In this document: positions 34,861 to 44,138 of the stretch, piece after piece
How the letters are laid out: every line of letters starts with the position of its first letter
Position numbering within the stretch: the stretch's first letter is position 1
Source: JASHVB01 sp963780805
GTDB taxonomy: Bacteria > Pseudomonadota > Alphaproteobacteria > Acetobacterales > Acetobacteraceae
DNA: 64,000 bases
NCBI GenBank assembly: GCA_963780805.1
Contig: CAWADP010000020.1
Coordinates: 1 to 64,000, forward strand
Direction: 5' to 3'
The notes under the pieces: model-generated
Databases searched by the model: none
Told to the model about the DNA's origin: nothing
What the model saw: only the letters and a program-made list of their open reading frames with translations
Position numbers and translations under genes: made by a program

Positions 34861-37705
34861 TCACTCAGCGGCCACCGCCTCGATTCGCCGGCTCGCCTCG
34901 GTCAGTTCGCGGTAACTCTCCTGCCAGTCGCTCGGTCCGTTGGACGGCGTCACCTGCACCGCGGTCACCTTGTACTCCGGGCAGTTCGTCGCCCAATCCG
35001 AATAATCCGTCGTCACTACGTTGGCCTGGGTCGTCGGGTGATGGAACGTGGTGTAGACGACGCCCGGCGCGACCCGCTCGGTGACCCGCGCGCGCAGCGT
35101 GGTTTCGCCGGTGCGGCTGGCGAGGCGCACCCAGTCGCCATTCTTCACCCCGCGTTGCTCGGCGTCGTGCGGATGGATCTCCAGCAAATCCTCCTGGTGC
35201 CACACGACGTTTTCCGTGCGCCTGGTCTGCGCGCCGACGTTGTACTGCGACAGGATGCGCCCCGTGGTCAGCAGCAGCGGGAAGCGAGGGCCGGTCTTCT
35301 CGTCGGTCGGCACGTATTCGGTAATGACGAAATTGCCCTTGCCGCGCACGAAGCCGTTCACATGCATCGTGGGCGTGCCCTCCGGCGCCTTGTCGTTCAC
35401 CGGCCATTGCAGCGAGCCTTGCGCCAGCTTCTCGTAAGTGACTCCGGCGAAGGTCGGGGTGGTGCGGGCGATCTCCGCCATGACCTGCGAGGGATGCGTA
35501 TAGCCCCAGTCATGCCCCATCGCCTTGGCGATCGCCTGGGTCACTTCCCAGTCCGCCATGCCGGCGCGCGGCGCCATCACCTTGCGCACCAGGTTGATGC
35601 GGCGCTCGGCGTTGATGAACGTGCCGTCCTTCTCCAGGAAAGTGGACCCGGGCAAGAGCACATGCGCGTAGTTCGCCGTTTCATTCAAGAACAGATCGTG
35701 CACCACGACGCACTCCATCGCGGCGAGGCCCGCGGCGATGTGCTTCGTATCGGGATCGGACTGCACGATGTCCTCGCCCTGGATGTAGATGCCCTTGAAC
35801 GAGCCATCCACCGCCGCATCGATCATGTTGGGAATGCGCAGGCCGGGTTCGGGGTCCAGCGCGACATTCCACTCGCGTTCGAAGATCGCGCGGGTGGCGG
35901 CATCGGAGACGTGGCGGTAGCCGGGGAGCTCATGCGGGAAGCTGCCCATGTCGCAGCTTCCCTGCACGTTGTTCTGGCCACGCAGCGGGTTCACCCCGAA
36001 CTCCCGGGCGGCCGATATTGCCGGTCGCCATCGCCAGGTTGGCCAGGCACATCACCGCGGTGCTGCCCTGGCTATGTTCCGTCACGCCAAGGCCGTAGTA
36101 GATCGCGCCGTTGCGCGCGCCGGCGAACAGCCGGGTGGCCGCGCGGATTTCGTCGGCGGGCACGCCGCTGACCTTCTCCACCGCCTCCCGGCTGTTGCGA
36201 GGCTCGGCGACAAAGCCGGACCAATCGGCGAAGGCGTCCACGTCGCAGCGCTCGCGCACGAAGTTCATATCCGCGAGGCCCTCGGTGACGATGACGTGCG
36301 CCAGCGCGGTCAGCACCGCGACGTTGGTGCTGGGACGCGGCGCCAGATGGTGACTGGCCTGGACGTGCGGCGTGCGCACCAGGTCGATGCGGCGCGGGTC
36401 GACCACGATCAGCTTCGCGCCCTGGCGCAGCCGGCGCTTCATGCGGGATGCGAACACCGGATGGCCGTCGGTCGGATTGGCGCCGACCACGATCATCACG
36501 TCCGCATGCTCGACCGAGTCGAAATTCTGCGTGCCGGCGGACGTGCCGAACGTCGTCTTCAATCCATAGCCGGTCGGCGAGTGGCACACCCGCGCGCAGG
36601 TATCGGTATTGTTGTTGCCGAACACCTGGCGGGCCAGCTTCTGCACCAGAAACGTCTCCTCATCGGTGCAGCGGGAGGAGGTGATGACGCCGATCGAACC
36701 CTTGCCGTGCTGCGCCTGCATGCGGCGGAACGCGCTTGCCACGTGGCCGCTGGCTTCCTCCCAGGTGGTTTCGCGCCAGGGGTCGGTGATCTTCTCGCGC
36801 ACCATCGGCTTCATGATGCGGTCCTTGTGGTTGGCGTAGCCCCAGGCGAAGCGGCCCTTGACGCAGGAATGGCCGTGATTCGCCTTGCCGTCCTTCCAGG
36901 GCACCATGCGCACCACGGTGTCGCCGCGCATCTCCGCCTTGAAGCTGCAGCCGACGCCGCAATAGGCGCAGGTGGTGACGACGGAATGCTCCGGCTGGCC
37001 GAGATCGACCACGGTTTTCTCGATCAGCGTCGCGGTGGGGCACGCCTGCACGCACGCGCCGCAGGAGACGCATTCGCTGGTGAGGAACGGTTCGTCCATG
37101 CCGGCGGCGATCTTCGAGGCGAAGCCGCGACCCTGCACGGTAAGGGCGAAGGTGCCTTGCACTTCCTCGCACGCGCGCACGCAGCGAGAGCAGACGATGC
37201 ACTTGGAGGGTTCGAACTGGAAATAGGGGTTGGAGGCGTCGATCCGCTTGTCCTGAAGATGGTTGGCGCCGTCGTAGCCATAGCGCACGTCGCGCAGGCC
37301 CACTTCGCCGGCAGCGTCCTGCAATTCGCAATTGCCGTTGGCGGCGCAGGTCAGGCAGTCGAGCGGATGGTCGGAGATATACAGCTCCATCACGCCACGG
37401 CGAATGCGGCGGACTTTTTCGCCCGCGGTGTGCACCTTCAATCCGGGTGCGACCAGCGTGGTGCAGGAGGCAGGGGTGCCCGGCCGGCCTTCGATTTCGA
37501 CCAGGCACAGCCTGCAACTTCCGAAACTGCTCAGCGAATCGGTGGCGCAGAGTTTTGGCACTTTGATGCCGGCTTCGGCGGCGGCGCGCATGACGGAGGT
37601 GCCTTCCGGCACTGTCACTTCATGGCCGTCGATGGTCAGGGTGACCGGCTTGGCGGCAACGGCGACGGCGGGGGTGCCAAAGTCGATTTCCTGGATCAGC
37701 GGCAT
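34861..37705 (-). CDS. fdsA: NAD-dependent formate dehydrogenase alpha subunit, with an apparent +1 frameshift
   Basis: About 948 residues when repaired. The molybdenum/iron-sulphur catalytic subunit of soluble FdsABG-type enzymes, which oxidises formate to CO2. Cluster ligands are visible: a 2Fe-2S site C53, C64, C67, C81; a NADH-dehydrogenase-like C117-C120-C126 with His113; ferredoxin-like C169/172/175/179 and C212/215/218/222; and C246/249/253/281 before the Mo domain. The Mo-ligand Cys is C374 in ARVCHSPTGYG. The frame is broken at 35998, where one extra base splits GNIGRPGV from NPLRGQNNVQGSCDMGSFPH. Without fdsG and fdsB (not found nearby), electrons could not reach NAD in the usual way. 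Confidence 0.9.
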
Positions 37706-38181
37706 GCGGGCCTCCATGCGACGATGTTGCTCCCCCTCCACGTGCGGGAGGGGGTCGGGGGGAGGTGTGCGTCCAGGCAAGAACCGTGGGGCATGTACCC
37801 CTCGCCCCGCCCCGCTCCCACAAGGGGAGGGGGAGTCATAAACTCCCTCATTCCGCCGCCACCTTTTGGAGCGCGCGGCAGCGCGGTGGGCACCGCGGCG
37901 AGGCGCAGGTGTCCTGCCAGCCCCTGCTTGAGCGCACGGATCTCCTGATGCATCGCACGGGCGTCGCCAACGATGCGGCGCGCCCAGTCCAGCACGCGCT
38001 CGCCCTCCGGCGTGAAGCCGAGGAAGCGTGACTGCCGGTGCACCAGCAATAGGCCGAAGGTTTCTTCCAGTTGCTTGAGTCCGGCGGAGAGGATGGGTTG
38101 GGTCACGCCGCAAGCTTCGGCCGCACGGCCGAAATGTTGCTCGCGTGCCAGGGCCGGCAGCATTTCCAGCTTGTCGATCAT
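37696..38181 (-). pseudogene. Truncated LysR-type regulator of the formate locus
   Basis: The start MIDKLEMLPALAREQHFGRA and the helix-turn-helix ACGVTQPILSAGLKQLEETF are a normal LysR N-terminus, as in the regulators that precede fds operons. LysR similarity continues through EGERVLDWARRIVGDARAMH to LRLAAVPTALP (residue about 102, near 37876). Beyond that the frame runs into the repeat and ends at 37696 with Pro/Gly-rich nonsense, so the whole effector-binding domain (about 200 residues) is missing. The remaining DNA-binding part might still bind DNA but could not sense formate. Confidence 0.78.
37727..37850. repeat. Imperfect inverted repeat at the fdsA/LysR junction
   Basis: Two GC-rich arms, starting CTCCCCCTCC (about 37734) and ending GGGGAGGGGGAG (to about 37839), are about three-quarters complementary. 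The element sits where the LysR gene loses its conserved sequence and where fdsG and fdsB would be expected, so it may mark a deletion joint. Confidence 0.65.
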
Positions 38182-38682
38182 CGGGGGACGGTCATGCGTG
38201 ACGCTGTCATGTGCTCGAGCGGCCTCTCGGGGTGGGTGATTCACCGACTGTAAACCAGATTCCGCCATCCTGCGTGCACCCGACCCGTCATCCACGATTT
38301 CGCTGCTCGCTGCAACGGATCGTCGTGGATGCCGGCAGCGGCAGGCCTACGTTCGGATCGACGTCCTCCAGGCCCCTCGGGAGCCCGGACAGTGGCTGAA
38401 ATGCCGCCTCCAGTCATGCCGATACTACAATATATTTCTAATGCGGTTAGCGCAGGCATTCGCAGCAGCCCCGTATGGCTCGGCCTTCACAAGCGGCTGC
38501 CTGCGCTGACCGGATGGGGACAATATATCGCGTCATATCGCGTCATCACGAACGCAACGTCAGCTCATCGACTGGAAGGAATACACCGCGGCTTGACCTG
38601 CAACCGTACTCCGGCACGCTATTGATCGCATCGCGCCCGGCCATGCCGAACCAGGACGCGGCACATCGGAAGGAGACACCAA
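38182..38682. other. Intergenic stretch with a dispersed palindromic element
   Basis: About 500 bases between the truncated LysR gene and the esterase. It includes the first copy of the repeat described at 38443-38522. No gene was recognised. Confidence 0.5.
38443..38522. repeat. Dispersed palindromic element, copy 1
   Basis: About 80 bases beginning GCGGTTAGCGCAGGC and ending CTGCGCTGACCGGATGGGGACA; the two ends are complementary. A second copy in the same orientation is at 39656-39740. The two flank the esterase gene. Confidence 0.75.
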
Positions 38683-39633
38683 ATGGCCGATCGATCGCGC
38701 TGGGATCCGGAAATGGCCGCATTCACCGCGGCAGCCGAGGCCGCGGCAAAACAGTATCCGCCGATCCGGCTGGAGGTGCCGCTCGACCCCCACCGCGCCA
38801 CCAACGAAGCCTTGAACCTGCCGTTCGCCAAAGGCGGCCCGGCCATGGCCGAAACCGCCGATCGCTGGATCGCCGCACACGGCCGGCGGATCTTCTGCCG
38901 CGTGTATCGCCCGCGCGTGGATCGTCCGTTACCGACGATGGTGTATTTCCATGGCGGTGGCTGGGTCTGGGCCTCGGTCGACACGCATGACCGGCTGGTG
39001 CGCGAATACTGCGCCGCGGGCGAGGTGTCGGCGGTGTCGGTGGACTATGCCCTGTCGCCGGAGGCCAAATTCCCACAGGCGCTGGAGGAATGCGTGGCGG
39101 CGTTGCGCTGGATCGCAATGCATGGTGCGGACTGGGGCCTCGACACGTCGCGCCTGTTGCTGGGTGGGGATTCCGCCGGCGGCAACCTGGCGCTGGCCAC
39201 CGCGCTGCTGGCACGCGACACCGGCGGTCCGGCGCTGCGCGGCTTGCTCACAACTTATCCCGTCTGCGACAGTGCGTTGGACACGCCGAGCTATGCCGAA
39301 TTCGGCGACGGCGCGTACGGGTTGAGCAAGGACCGGATGGCGTTCTACTGGTCCGTGTATGTGCCGCATGCGGCGGATCGGCTGCATCCGCTGGCCGCGC
39401 CGCTGCGCGCGGACTTGCGCGGCTTGCCGCCCGTGCTGGTGCACCTGGCGGAGCTGGACGTGCTGCGTTCCGAAGGCGAGGCACTGGTGGCGCGGCTGTG
39501 CGATGCCGGTGTCGCGGTGGAGACCGAGACGTTCCCCGGCGTCGTGCACGGCTTCCTGCGCGCGACCGCAACGATGGCGAAGGCGCGGGAGGCGGTGGCG
39601 AAGGCGGGCGCCTGGCTACGGCGGCTGGGGTAG
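38683..39633 (+). CDS. Alpha/beta hydrolase of the hormone-sensitive-lipase (family IV esterase) type
   Basis: A 316-residue esterase. The oxyanion-hole motif HGGG is in MVYFHGGGWVWASVDTHDR, the nucleophile motif GDSAGG in LLLGGDSAGGNLALATALLA, the catalytic Asp in VHLAELDVLRSEGE and the His in FPGVVHGFLRATATMAKARE. These are the catalytic residues of family IV carboxylesterases. No signal peptide. The ATG at 38683 has AAGGAG about six bases upstream. The substrate is unknown; the gene is not part of an operon and is flanked by two copies of a palindromic repeat. Confidence 0.94.
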   Translation: MADRSRWDPEMAAFTAAAEAAAKQYPPIRLEVPLDPHRATNEALNLPFAKGGPAMAETADRWIAAHGRRIFCRVYRPRVDRPLPTMVYFHGGGWVWASVDTHDRLVREYCAAGEVSAVSVDYALSPEAKFPQALEECVAALRWIAMHGADWGLDTSRLLLGGDSAGGNLALATALLARDTGGPALRGLLTTYPVCDSALDTPSYAEFGDGAYGLSKDRMAFYWSVYVPHAADRLHPLAAPLRADLRGLPPVLVHLAELDVLRSEGEALVARLCDAGVAVETETFPGVVHGFLRATATMAKAREAVAKAGAWLRRLG

Positions 39634-39655
39634 GTCGGCTACCGGCGCCGTCTCC

Positions 39656-39740
39656 CTATCCGGTTAGCGCAGGCGTTCGTGGCGAGCCTGTCTGGCGCGG
39701 CCTTCGCGAGCGGCTGCCTGCGCTAACCGGATAGGGACAC
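39656..39740. repeat. Dispersed palindromic element, copy 2
   Basis: Begins CTATCCGGTTAGCGCAGGC, with its complement GCCTGCGCTAACCGGATAG at the other end (39716-39734). Closely similar to copy 1 and in the same orientation. From 39734 to about 39780 it runs into short direct repeats of AGGGACAC. Confidence 0.82.
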
Positions 39741-39914
39741 TGCACAGGGACACACCACAGGGACACTGCACAGGGACCCTGCGCCGATATGCGGCGTCGT
39801 CCGCCGGAATGCTGGCGGCGGGTGGCCGGCGGCGACCATTGTTCGCTCGAACCGTCTTCCTCGCGCATGAACCGATGTTATCATGCGCCCGAACCTGTTC
39901 AGGAATTGGGCCGG

Positions 39915-40548
39915 ATGAAGCGTATCCTCGTCGTCGTCACCACAATCGGCCTTCTGTTGCCGGGCTTGGCCCTGGCGCAATCCGATCAACGGGAGCACCA
40001 GGGCGGCCGGGGAGAAGCGGCTCCGGCAAACCGATCTGCTCCTCCCGCGCAGGAGCGTCGTCCCGGTCCGCCGGGGCCGCCGCATCAGGCGCAGGCCATG
40101 CCGGCGCGTCCTCCGGCGGCACGTCCTCCAGCGGGGCGGCCGCCGCAGGCGTATGAGCGGCCTCCGCAGGCGTATGGTCGGCCGCCGCAGGCGTATGAGC
40201 GGCCTCCGCAGGCGTATGGTCGGCCGCCGCAGGCGTATGGGCGGCCTGTCGTCGCCCAACCCTTGCCGCCACGCGGCAATCAGGTACCGGCATCGCGGAC
40301 AGTACTACGGCCGCATTCAGGGGCCGGCCTTCGTGTATCCGCGCGGTTGGGCCTACCGGCGCTGGACCATAGGCACGCGGCTGCCCCCGGTGTTGTTCGC
40401 GCCAGCCTATTTCTATCCCGGCTGGGCGGCACTTGGTCTGGGAGCAGCGCCGCCCGGCTATGCCTGGGTGCGCTACGGTCCCGACTTGCTGGAAGTCAAC
40501 CTGATCAGCGGCGAGGTGGAGGACGTGGTGTACGGCGTGTTCTATTGA
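39915..40548 (+). CDS. RcnB-like periplasmic protein with heptapeptide repeats, with an apparent +1 frameshift
   Basis: About 210 residues when repaired. Signal peptide MKRILVVVTTIGLLLPGLAL-AQS, then a Pro/Gln-rich linker with five copies of a 7-residue unit (RPPQAYE or RPPQAYG, 40137-40241). The C-terminal part, YPRGWAYRRWTIGTRLPP to APPGYAWVRYGPDLLEVNLI and SGEVEDVVYGVFY, is the RcnB-like domain. RcnB in E. coli affects nickel/cobalt efflux, but many homologues are of unknown role. Removing one G at 40283-40284 joins GNQ to YRHRGQYYGRIQGP; otherwise the first frame runs on to 40607 as nonsense. Confidence 0.8.
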
Positions 40549-40630
40549 TGGCCAATGCTTCGGGCGATGGCCAACGCTTCGAGCGGTGGCTGATGCTTCG
40601 AGAGTGACGGTGGTTGCTCGCCCCAAAGTG

Positions 40631-40704
40631 TCTTTGCGAGCGCAGCGAAGCAATCTCCCGCGAGTGACGTGCGTACTCTCGCGAAGACTGTTTCGCTGCG
40701 CTCA
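40631..40704. repeat. Short dispersed repeat flanking the dienelactone hydrolase, copy A
   Basis: Contains GCGAAGCAATCTCCCGCGAGTGACG; a related sequence with GCGAAGCAATTTTCCGCAAGTGACG lies at about 41529-41592, on the other side of the gene, in the same orientation. Confidence 0.5.
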
Positions 40705-40780
40705 AAGGCGCCCCTTCTGTCCTTCCCACGCTTGGCTTTATGCTGTCGCCTCGATCGCCGCACCAGGGAGGACCCCAACC

Positions 40781-41479
40781 ATGGCATCCATCACCATCCA
40801 GGCCACTGACGGTTCCGGCAGCTTTTCCGCGTATCTGGTGGAACCCAAGACGAAACCGGCGGGCGTCGTCGTGCTGATCCAGGAGATCTTTGGCGTGAAC
40901 CAGGCCATGCGCGACACCGCGGCCTGGGTGGCGGACATGCGCTTCATCGCCGTCTGCCCCGACCTGTTCTGGCGCATCGAACCCGGCATCGACATCACCG
41001 ACAAATCCGACGCCGAATGGAAGAAGGCGTTCGAATTGTTCGGCAAGTTCGACCAGCCCAAGGGCATCGAGGACCTGAAGGCCACCGTCGCCGCCGCCCG
41101 CAAACTGCCTGGCGCCAACGGCAAGGTCGGCACCATGGGGTACTGCCTGGGTGGACGCCTGGCCTTCATGATGGCCGAGCAATCGGACGCCGACGTGAAC
41201 ATCTCCTATTATGGCGTCGGACTGGACAACCTGTTGGGCGATCTGGGGAAGGTCGGCAAGCCGCTGCTGGTGCACATCGCTGATCAGGACGAGTTCTTCC
41301 CGCCCGAGGGCCGCGCCAAGGTGGTGGAAGCTACCAAAGGCCACAAGCTGGTCCACAGCCACGTCTATCCCGATGCCAATCATGCTTTCGCCCGGGTGAA
41401 CGGGGTGCACTGGGACGGACGCTCCGCCGGCATCGCCAATGGCCGCAGCGCGGAGGCATTGGTCGCGGCACTGGGGTAA
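40781..41479 (+). CDS. Dienelactone hydrolase family protein
   Basis: A 232-residue alpha/beta hydrolase with the dienelactone hydrolase triad: Cys in GTMGYCLGGRLAF, Asp in LVHIADQDEFFPP, His in YPDANHAFARVNG, plus the Glu of IQEIFGVN that positions the Cys. Dienelactone hydrolases open the lactone in chloroaromatic degradation; family members also act as general esterases. The ATG at 40781 has AGGGAGGA about eight bases upstream. Single gene, no aromatic-degradation neighbours seen. Copies of a short repeat flank it. Confidence 0.93.
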   Translation: MASITIQATDGSGSFSAYLVEPKTKPAGVVVLIQEIFGVNQAMRDTAAWVADMRFIAVCPDLFWRIEPGIDITDKSDAEWKKAFELFGKFDQPKGIEDLKATVAAARKLPGANGKVGTMGYCLGGRLAFMMAEQSDADVNISYYGVGLDNLLGDLGKVGKPLLVHIADQDEFFPPEGRAKVVEATKGHKLVHSHVYPDANHAFARVNGVHWDGRSAGIANGRSAEALVAALG

Positions 41480-41528
41480 CCCGCGATCTCCATGCCTGCG
41501 CAGCGAAGTGCGAACGCGGGTGACGCTG

Positions 41529-41592
41529 TTATCTTGGGCGCGGCGAAGCAATTTTCCGCAAGTGACGCGCGTCCTTGCGGAGATTGCCCGCT
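41529..41592. repeat. Short dispersed repeat flanking the dienelactone hydrolase, copy B
   Basis: Diverged copy of the sequence at 40631-40704, containing GCGAAGCAATTTTCCGCAAGTGACG. Confidence 0.45.
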
Positions 41593-41670
41593 ACCACGAT
41601 GACGCTCCGGGCGGGGCACCAACCGCTGGAGTCGGTGCATTCGCGGCACTATGGCGTCCGTAAGCTTCGG

Positions 41671-42079
41671 ATGGCCTCCACCAGTACATCCGGCCGCTCG
41701 CGCGGGAGAAAATGGCCTGCGTGCGGTAAGCCCCGCCGCGTAGACCGATTTCTGAAATGTCGCACCGCATCTTCGGACTGCGAAGCAGGGTCGCACCGTA
41801 ACGTTCGCGGATGGCAGGGTGGCAAGGGAGCTTCTGGTGGATCGCGATGACGCGGCTCGCCGGCTGGTTTATGCCGAACCAGGCGGCCCCTGCATGACCC
41901 GCAGCGCGGCGCTGCAGGTTTTTCCCGAGGGCGACAATCAGACCCGGCTGGTCCGGATCATCGATCTGCCGCCTGATACGCTAGCCGGAATGATCGGCGC
42001 GAACATGGAAAAAGCCGCAGTCGTCTTCAAGAAGACGCTGGAGCAATCGACAGTCCGGTTGTTCGCCGACGCACAGTGA
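41671..42079 (+). CDS. SRPBCC family protein, with an apparent +1 frameshift
   Basis: About 135 residues when repaired. SRPBCC proteins form a hydrophobic pocket for lipids or polyketides. The conserved part begins RTVTFADGRVARELLVDRDD, continues LVYAEPGGP, FPEGDNQTRLVRIIDLPPDT and ends EKAAVVFKKTLEQ, a normal C-terminal helix. The reading frame before RTVTF appears shifted: removing one T at 41791 joins ASSDCEAG to RTVTF. The first 30 residues, starting MASTSTSGRSRGRKWPACG, match the family poorly, so the beginning may have further damage. Without correction only 41819-42079 is open from an unsuitable GTG. Confidence 0.5.
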
Positions 42080-42162
42080 CCGCCGGTCAGCGTTATTTGA
42101 TCCGACAGAACCAGGCGGCCTGCCATTCCGATGGCGCGGGTCGAGGAAAGCCGCATGGCCTG

Positions 42163-43707
42163 TCAATTCACCCGCTTCTCCCGCCCCACCCAGAACGGGG
42201 CTCGCAGATCCGTCTTCAACACCTTGCCTGCCCCGGATAAGGGTAGCGACCGCTCGCGCACTTCCACGCTGCGCGGGCATTTGTAATGCGCAATCTGCTC
42301 TCGGCAATGCGCGATGACGTCGGCTTCGGTCACCGTTCGCCCGGCCCGCGGGACGACCACGGCATGCACTGCCTCGCCCCATTTTTCGTCCGGGATGGCG
42401 ATGACCGCGGCCTCGCCGACGGAGTCCATCAGCAGGATCGCGTTTTCCACCTCAGCGGAATAGATGTTCTCGCCGCCGCTGATGATCATGTCTTTCAGGC
42501 GATCGACGATGTAGAAGTAACCCTCGGCATCCATCATGCCGCCGTCGCCGCTGTGATACCAGCCGCCGCGCAGGGCCGTCGCGGTTTGCTCCGGCTTGTT
42601 CCAGTAGCCCAACATGATGTTGGGGCCCCGCACCTGCACCTCGCCCACGGTGCCAGGCGGCACCTCGTTGTCGTCGGCGTCGGCGATACGCACCTCGCAC
42701 AGCACCGCGGCCTTGCCGCAGCTCCGGCTGCGTCCTGGCACCAGCATGTCGTCCGGTTCCAGCGTGGTGCAGAGCGGCGCGCCCTCCGTCATGCCATAGA
42801 GGTGCAGGAACCGGCACCAGGGCAGAGTCTCCGTCGCGCGCTGCAGCACCGCGTCGGGCATCGGCGAGGCGCCGAACGGAATCATCTTCAGCGTGGACAG
42901 GTCGTACTTGTCCAGGTCCGGGTAATTGACCAGCGCGTTGATCATGGTGGGCACCAGCAGCGTGTTGGTGACGCGTTCCTGCGCCACCATCGCGGCGACG
43001 GCGGCGGGATCGAAGCGCGGGATGAACACGTGCGCGCCGCCCAGCATGGTGACCGCGAAGGTCGAGGCGCCATCGGCCAGATGGAACATCGGCGGCGCGT
43101 GCAGGTAGACGCTGGCGCTGGTGTAGCCGACCGAGACGATGATGCCGGCGGCGTTGGTCACCAGGTTGCGGTGGGTCAGCATCACGCCCTTGGATACGCC
43201 GGTGGTGCCGCCGGTGTAGTAGATGCCGGCGACGTCGTCGTCCCGCGGTTCGAACTCCGGCGCCGGCGGCGCTTCGACCAAGGTCTCGAATGCGTGCATG
43301 CCGGGCGGCGGGGGCGTGTCGTCCAGCCAATAGATGTGCCGCACCTGGCCCAGCCGCCCTTGCAGCGCCTGCACCGCCGGCGCCATGGCGGCGTCCACGA
43401 ACAATACCGCGGCACCGGAATCGTCGAGCATGTAGGCGATTTCCGGGGGAGCGAGCCTGGTGTTCAACGGCACCGTCATGCCCCCCGCCGCCGGCACGGC
43501 GAACAGCAGTTCGAAATACCGGTCACTGTTCAAAGCGAGAATGGCGGCGCGGTCGCCCTTGCCAAGGCCGTTTGCCTGCAGTCCGCCGGCGATGCGTGCG
43601 ATCCGCTCGGCGGTGTGCCGCCAGGTGAGGCGGCGATCGCCAAAAATCGTCGATGGCGCATCAGGCCGCGTCTGCAGCGCGCGCTTCAAGCCCTGACCCA
43701 GATGCAT
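42163..43707 (-). CDS. Acyl-CoA synthetase (AMP-dependent ligase)
   Basis: A 514-residue ANL-superfamily ligase that activates a carboxylic acid as acyl-AMP and transfers it to CoA. Motifs: IYYTGGTTGVSKGVMLTHRN (P-loop-like A3), HLYGMTEGAP (A5), GGWYHSGDGGMMDAEGYFYI (A7), DRLKDMIISGGENIYSAEVE (A8) and PLSGAGKVLKTDLR (A10 with the catalytic Lys). The sequence is like medium/long-chain fatty acid CoA ligases. The start at 43707 has GGGAGG eight to thirteen bases upstream. No neighbour gene gives the substrate; it could feed the polyketide cluster 2 kb away, which is speculation. Confidence 0.94.
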   Translation of the reverse strand: MHLGQGLKRALQTRPDAPSTIFGDRRLTWRHTAERIARIAGGLQANGLGKGDRAAILALNSDRYFELLFAVPAAGGMTVPLNTRLAPPEIAYMLDDSGAAVLFVDAAMAPAVQALQGRLGQVRHIYWLDDTPPPPGMHAFETLVEAPPAPEFEPRDDDVAGIYYTGGTTGVSKGVMLTHRNLVTNAAGIIVSVGYTSASVYLHAPPMFHLADGASTFAVTMLGGAHVFIPRFDPAAVAAMVAQERVTNTLLVPTMINALVNYPDLDKYDLSTLKMIPFGASPMPDAVLQRATETLPWCRFLHLYGMTEGAPLCTTLEPDDMLVPGRSRSCGKAAVLCEVRIADADDNEVPPGTVGEVQVRGPNIMLGYWNKPEQTATALRGGWYHSGDGGMMDAEGYFYIVDRLKDMIISGGENIYSAEVENAILLMDSVGEAAVIAIPDEKWGEAVHAVVVPRAGRTVTEADVIAHCREQIAHYKCPRSVEVRERSLPLSGAGKVLKTDLRAPFWVGREKRVN

Positions 43708-44138
43708 CCGAGACCTCCCTGGTGGCGTCTTGTCTTCGTTCGCTCGCGCAGGCGGCGGCGAGAGCGGGAGCATCTCGCGAAACGACGAGGGTCGCAATCG
43801 GCCTCCTGGCCTGGTCCCGCCACAAATGAGGCGTCGCCGATCGCCAGCCCAAGCACCGGCCTGGATAACGGCATCCGCTTGTGATTCGACTTCCCGATCG
43901 AAGGCGGCGAAGGCTTGCGGGATCACGGCGATCTGTATGAGGCGGTATCGTCAGCGTTGAGCAGCGAGACGTGGCGCATTTCCCGGTCACGGCTTTGATG
44001 CGGAAAGCGGTCAAGCGCTTCTTCCTCCTCCCTCGCGCAAGCACCTGATCCGCAAGCACCCGATCCCTTGAGCACCGGATTCAGGCCGACTAAACTTAAA
44101 GCTTTTGACCTGGCCGATTTTCGTGGGAGGGAGTGGAC
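43708..44138. other. Divergent promoter region, no gene
   Basis: About 430 bases between the acyl-CoA ligase and carotenoid oxygenase genes, which diverge. The promoters of both should lie here. Short direct repeats of GCAAGCACC..GATCC occur near 44037-44070. No gene was recognised. Confidence 0.45.
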
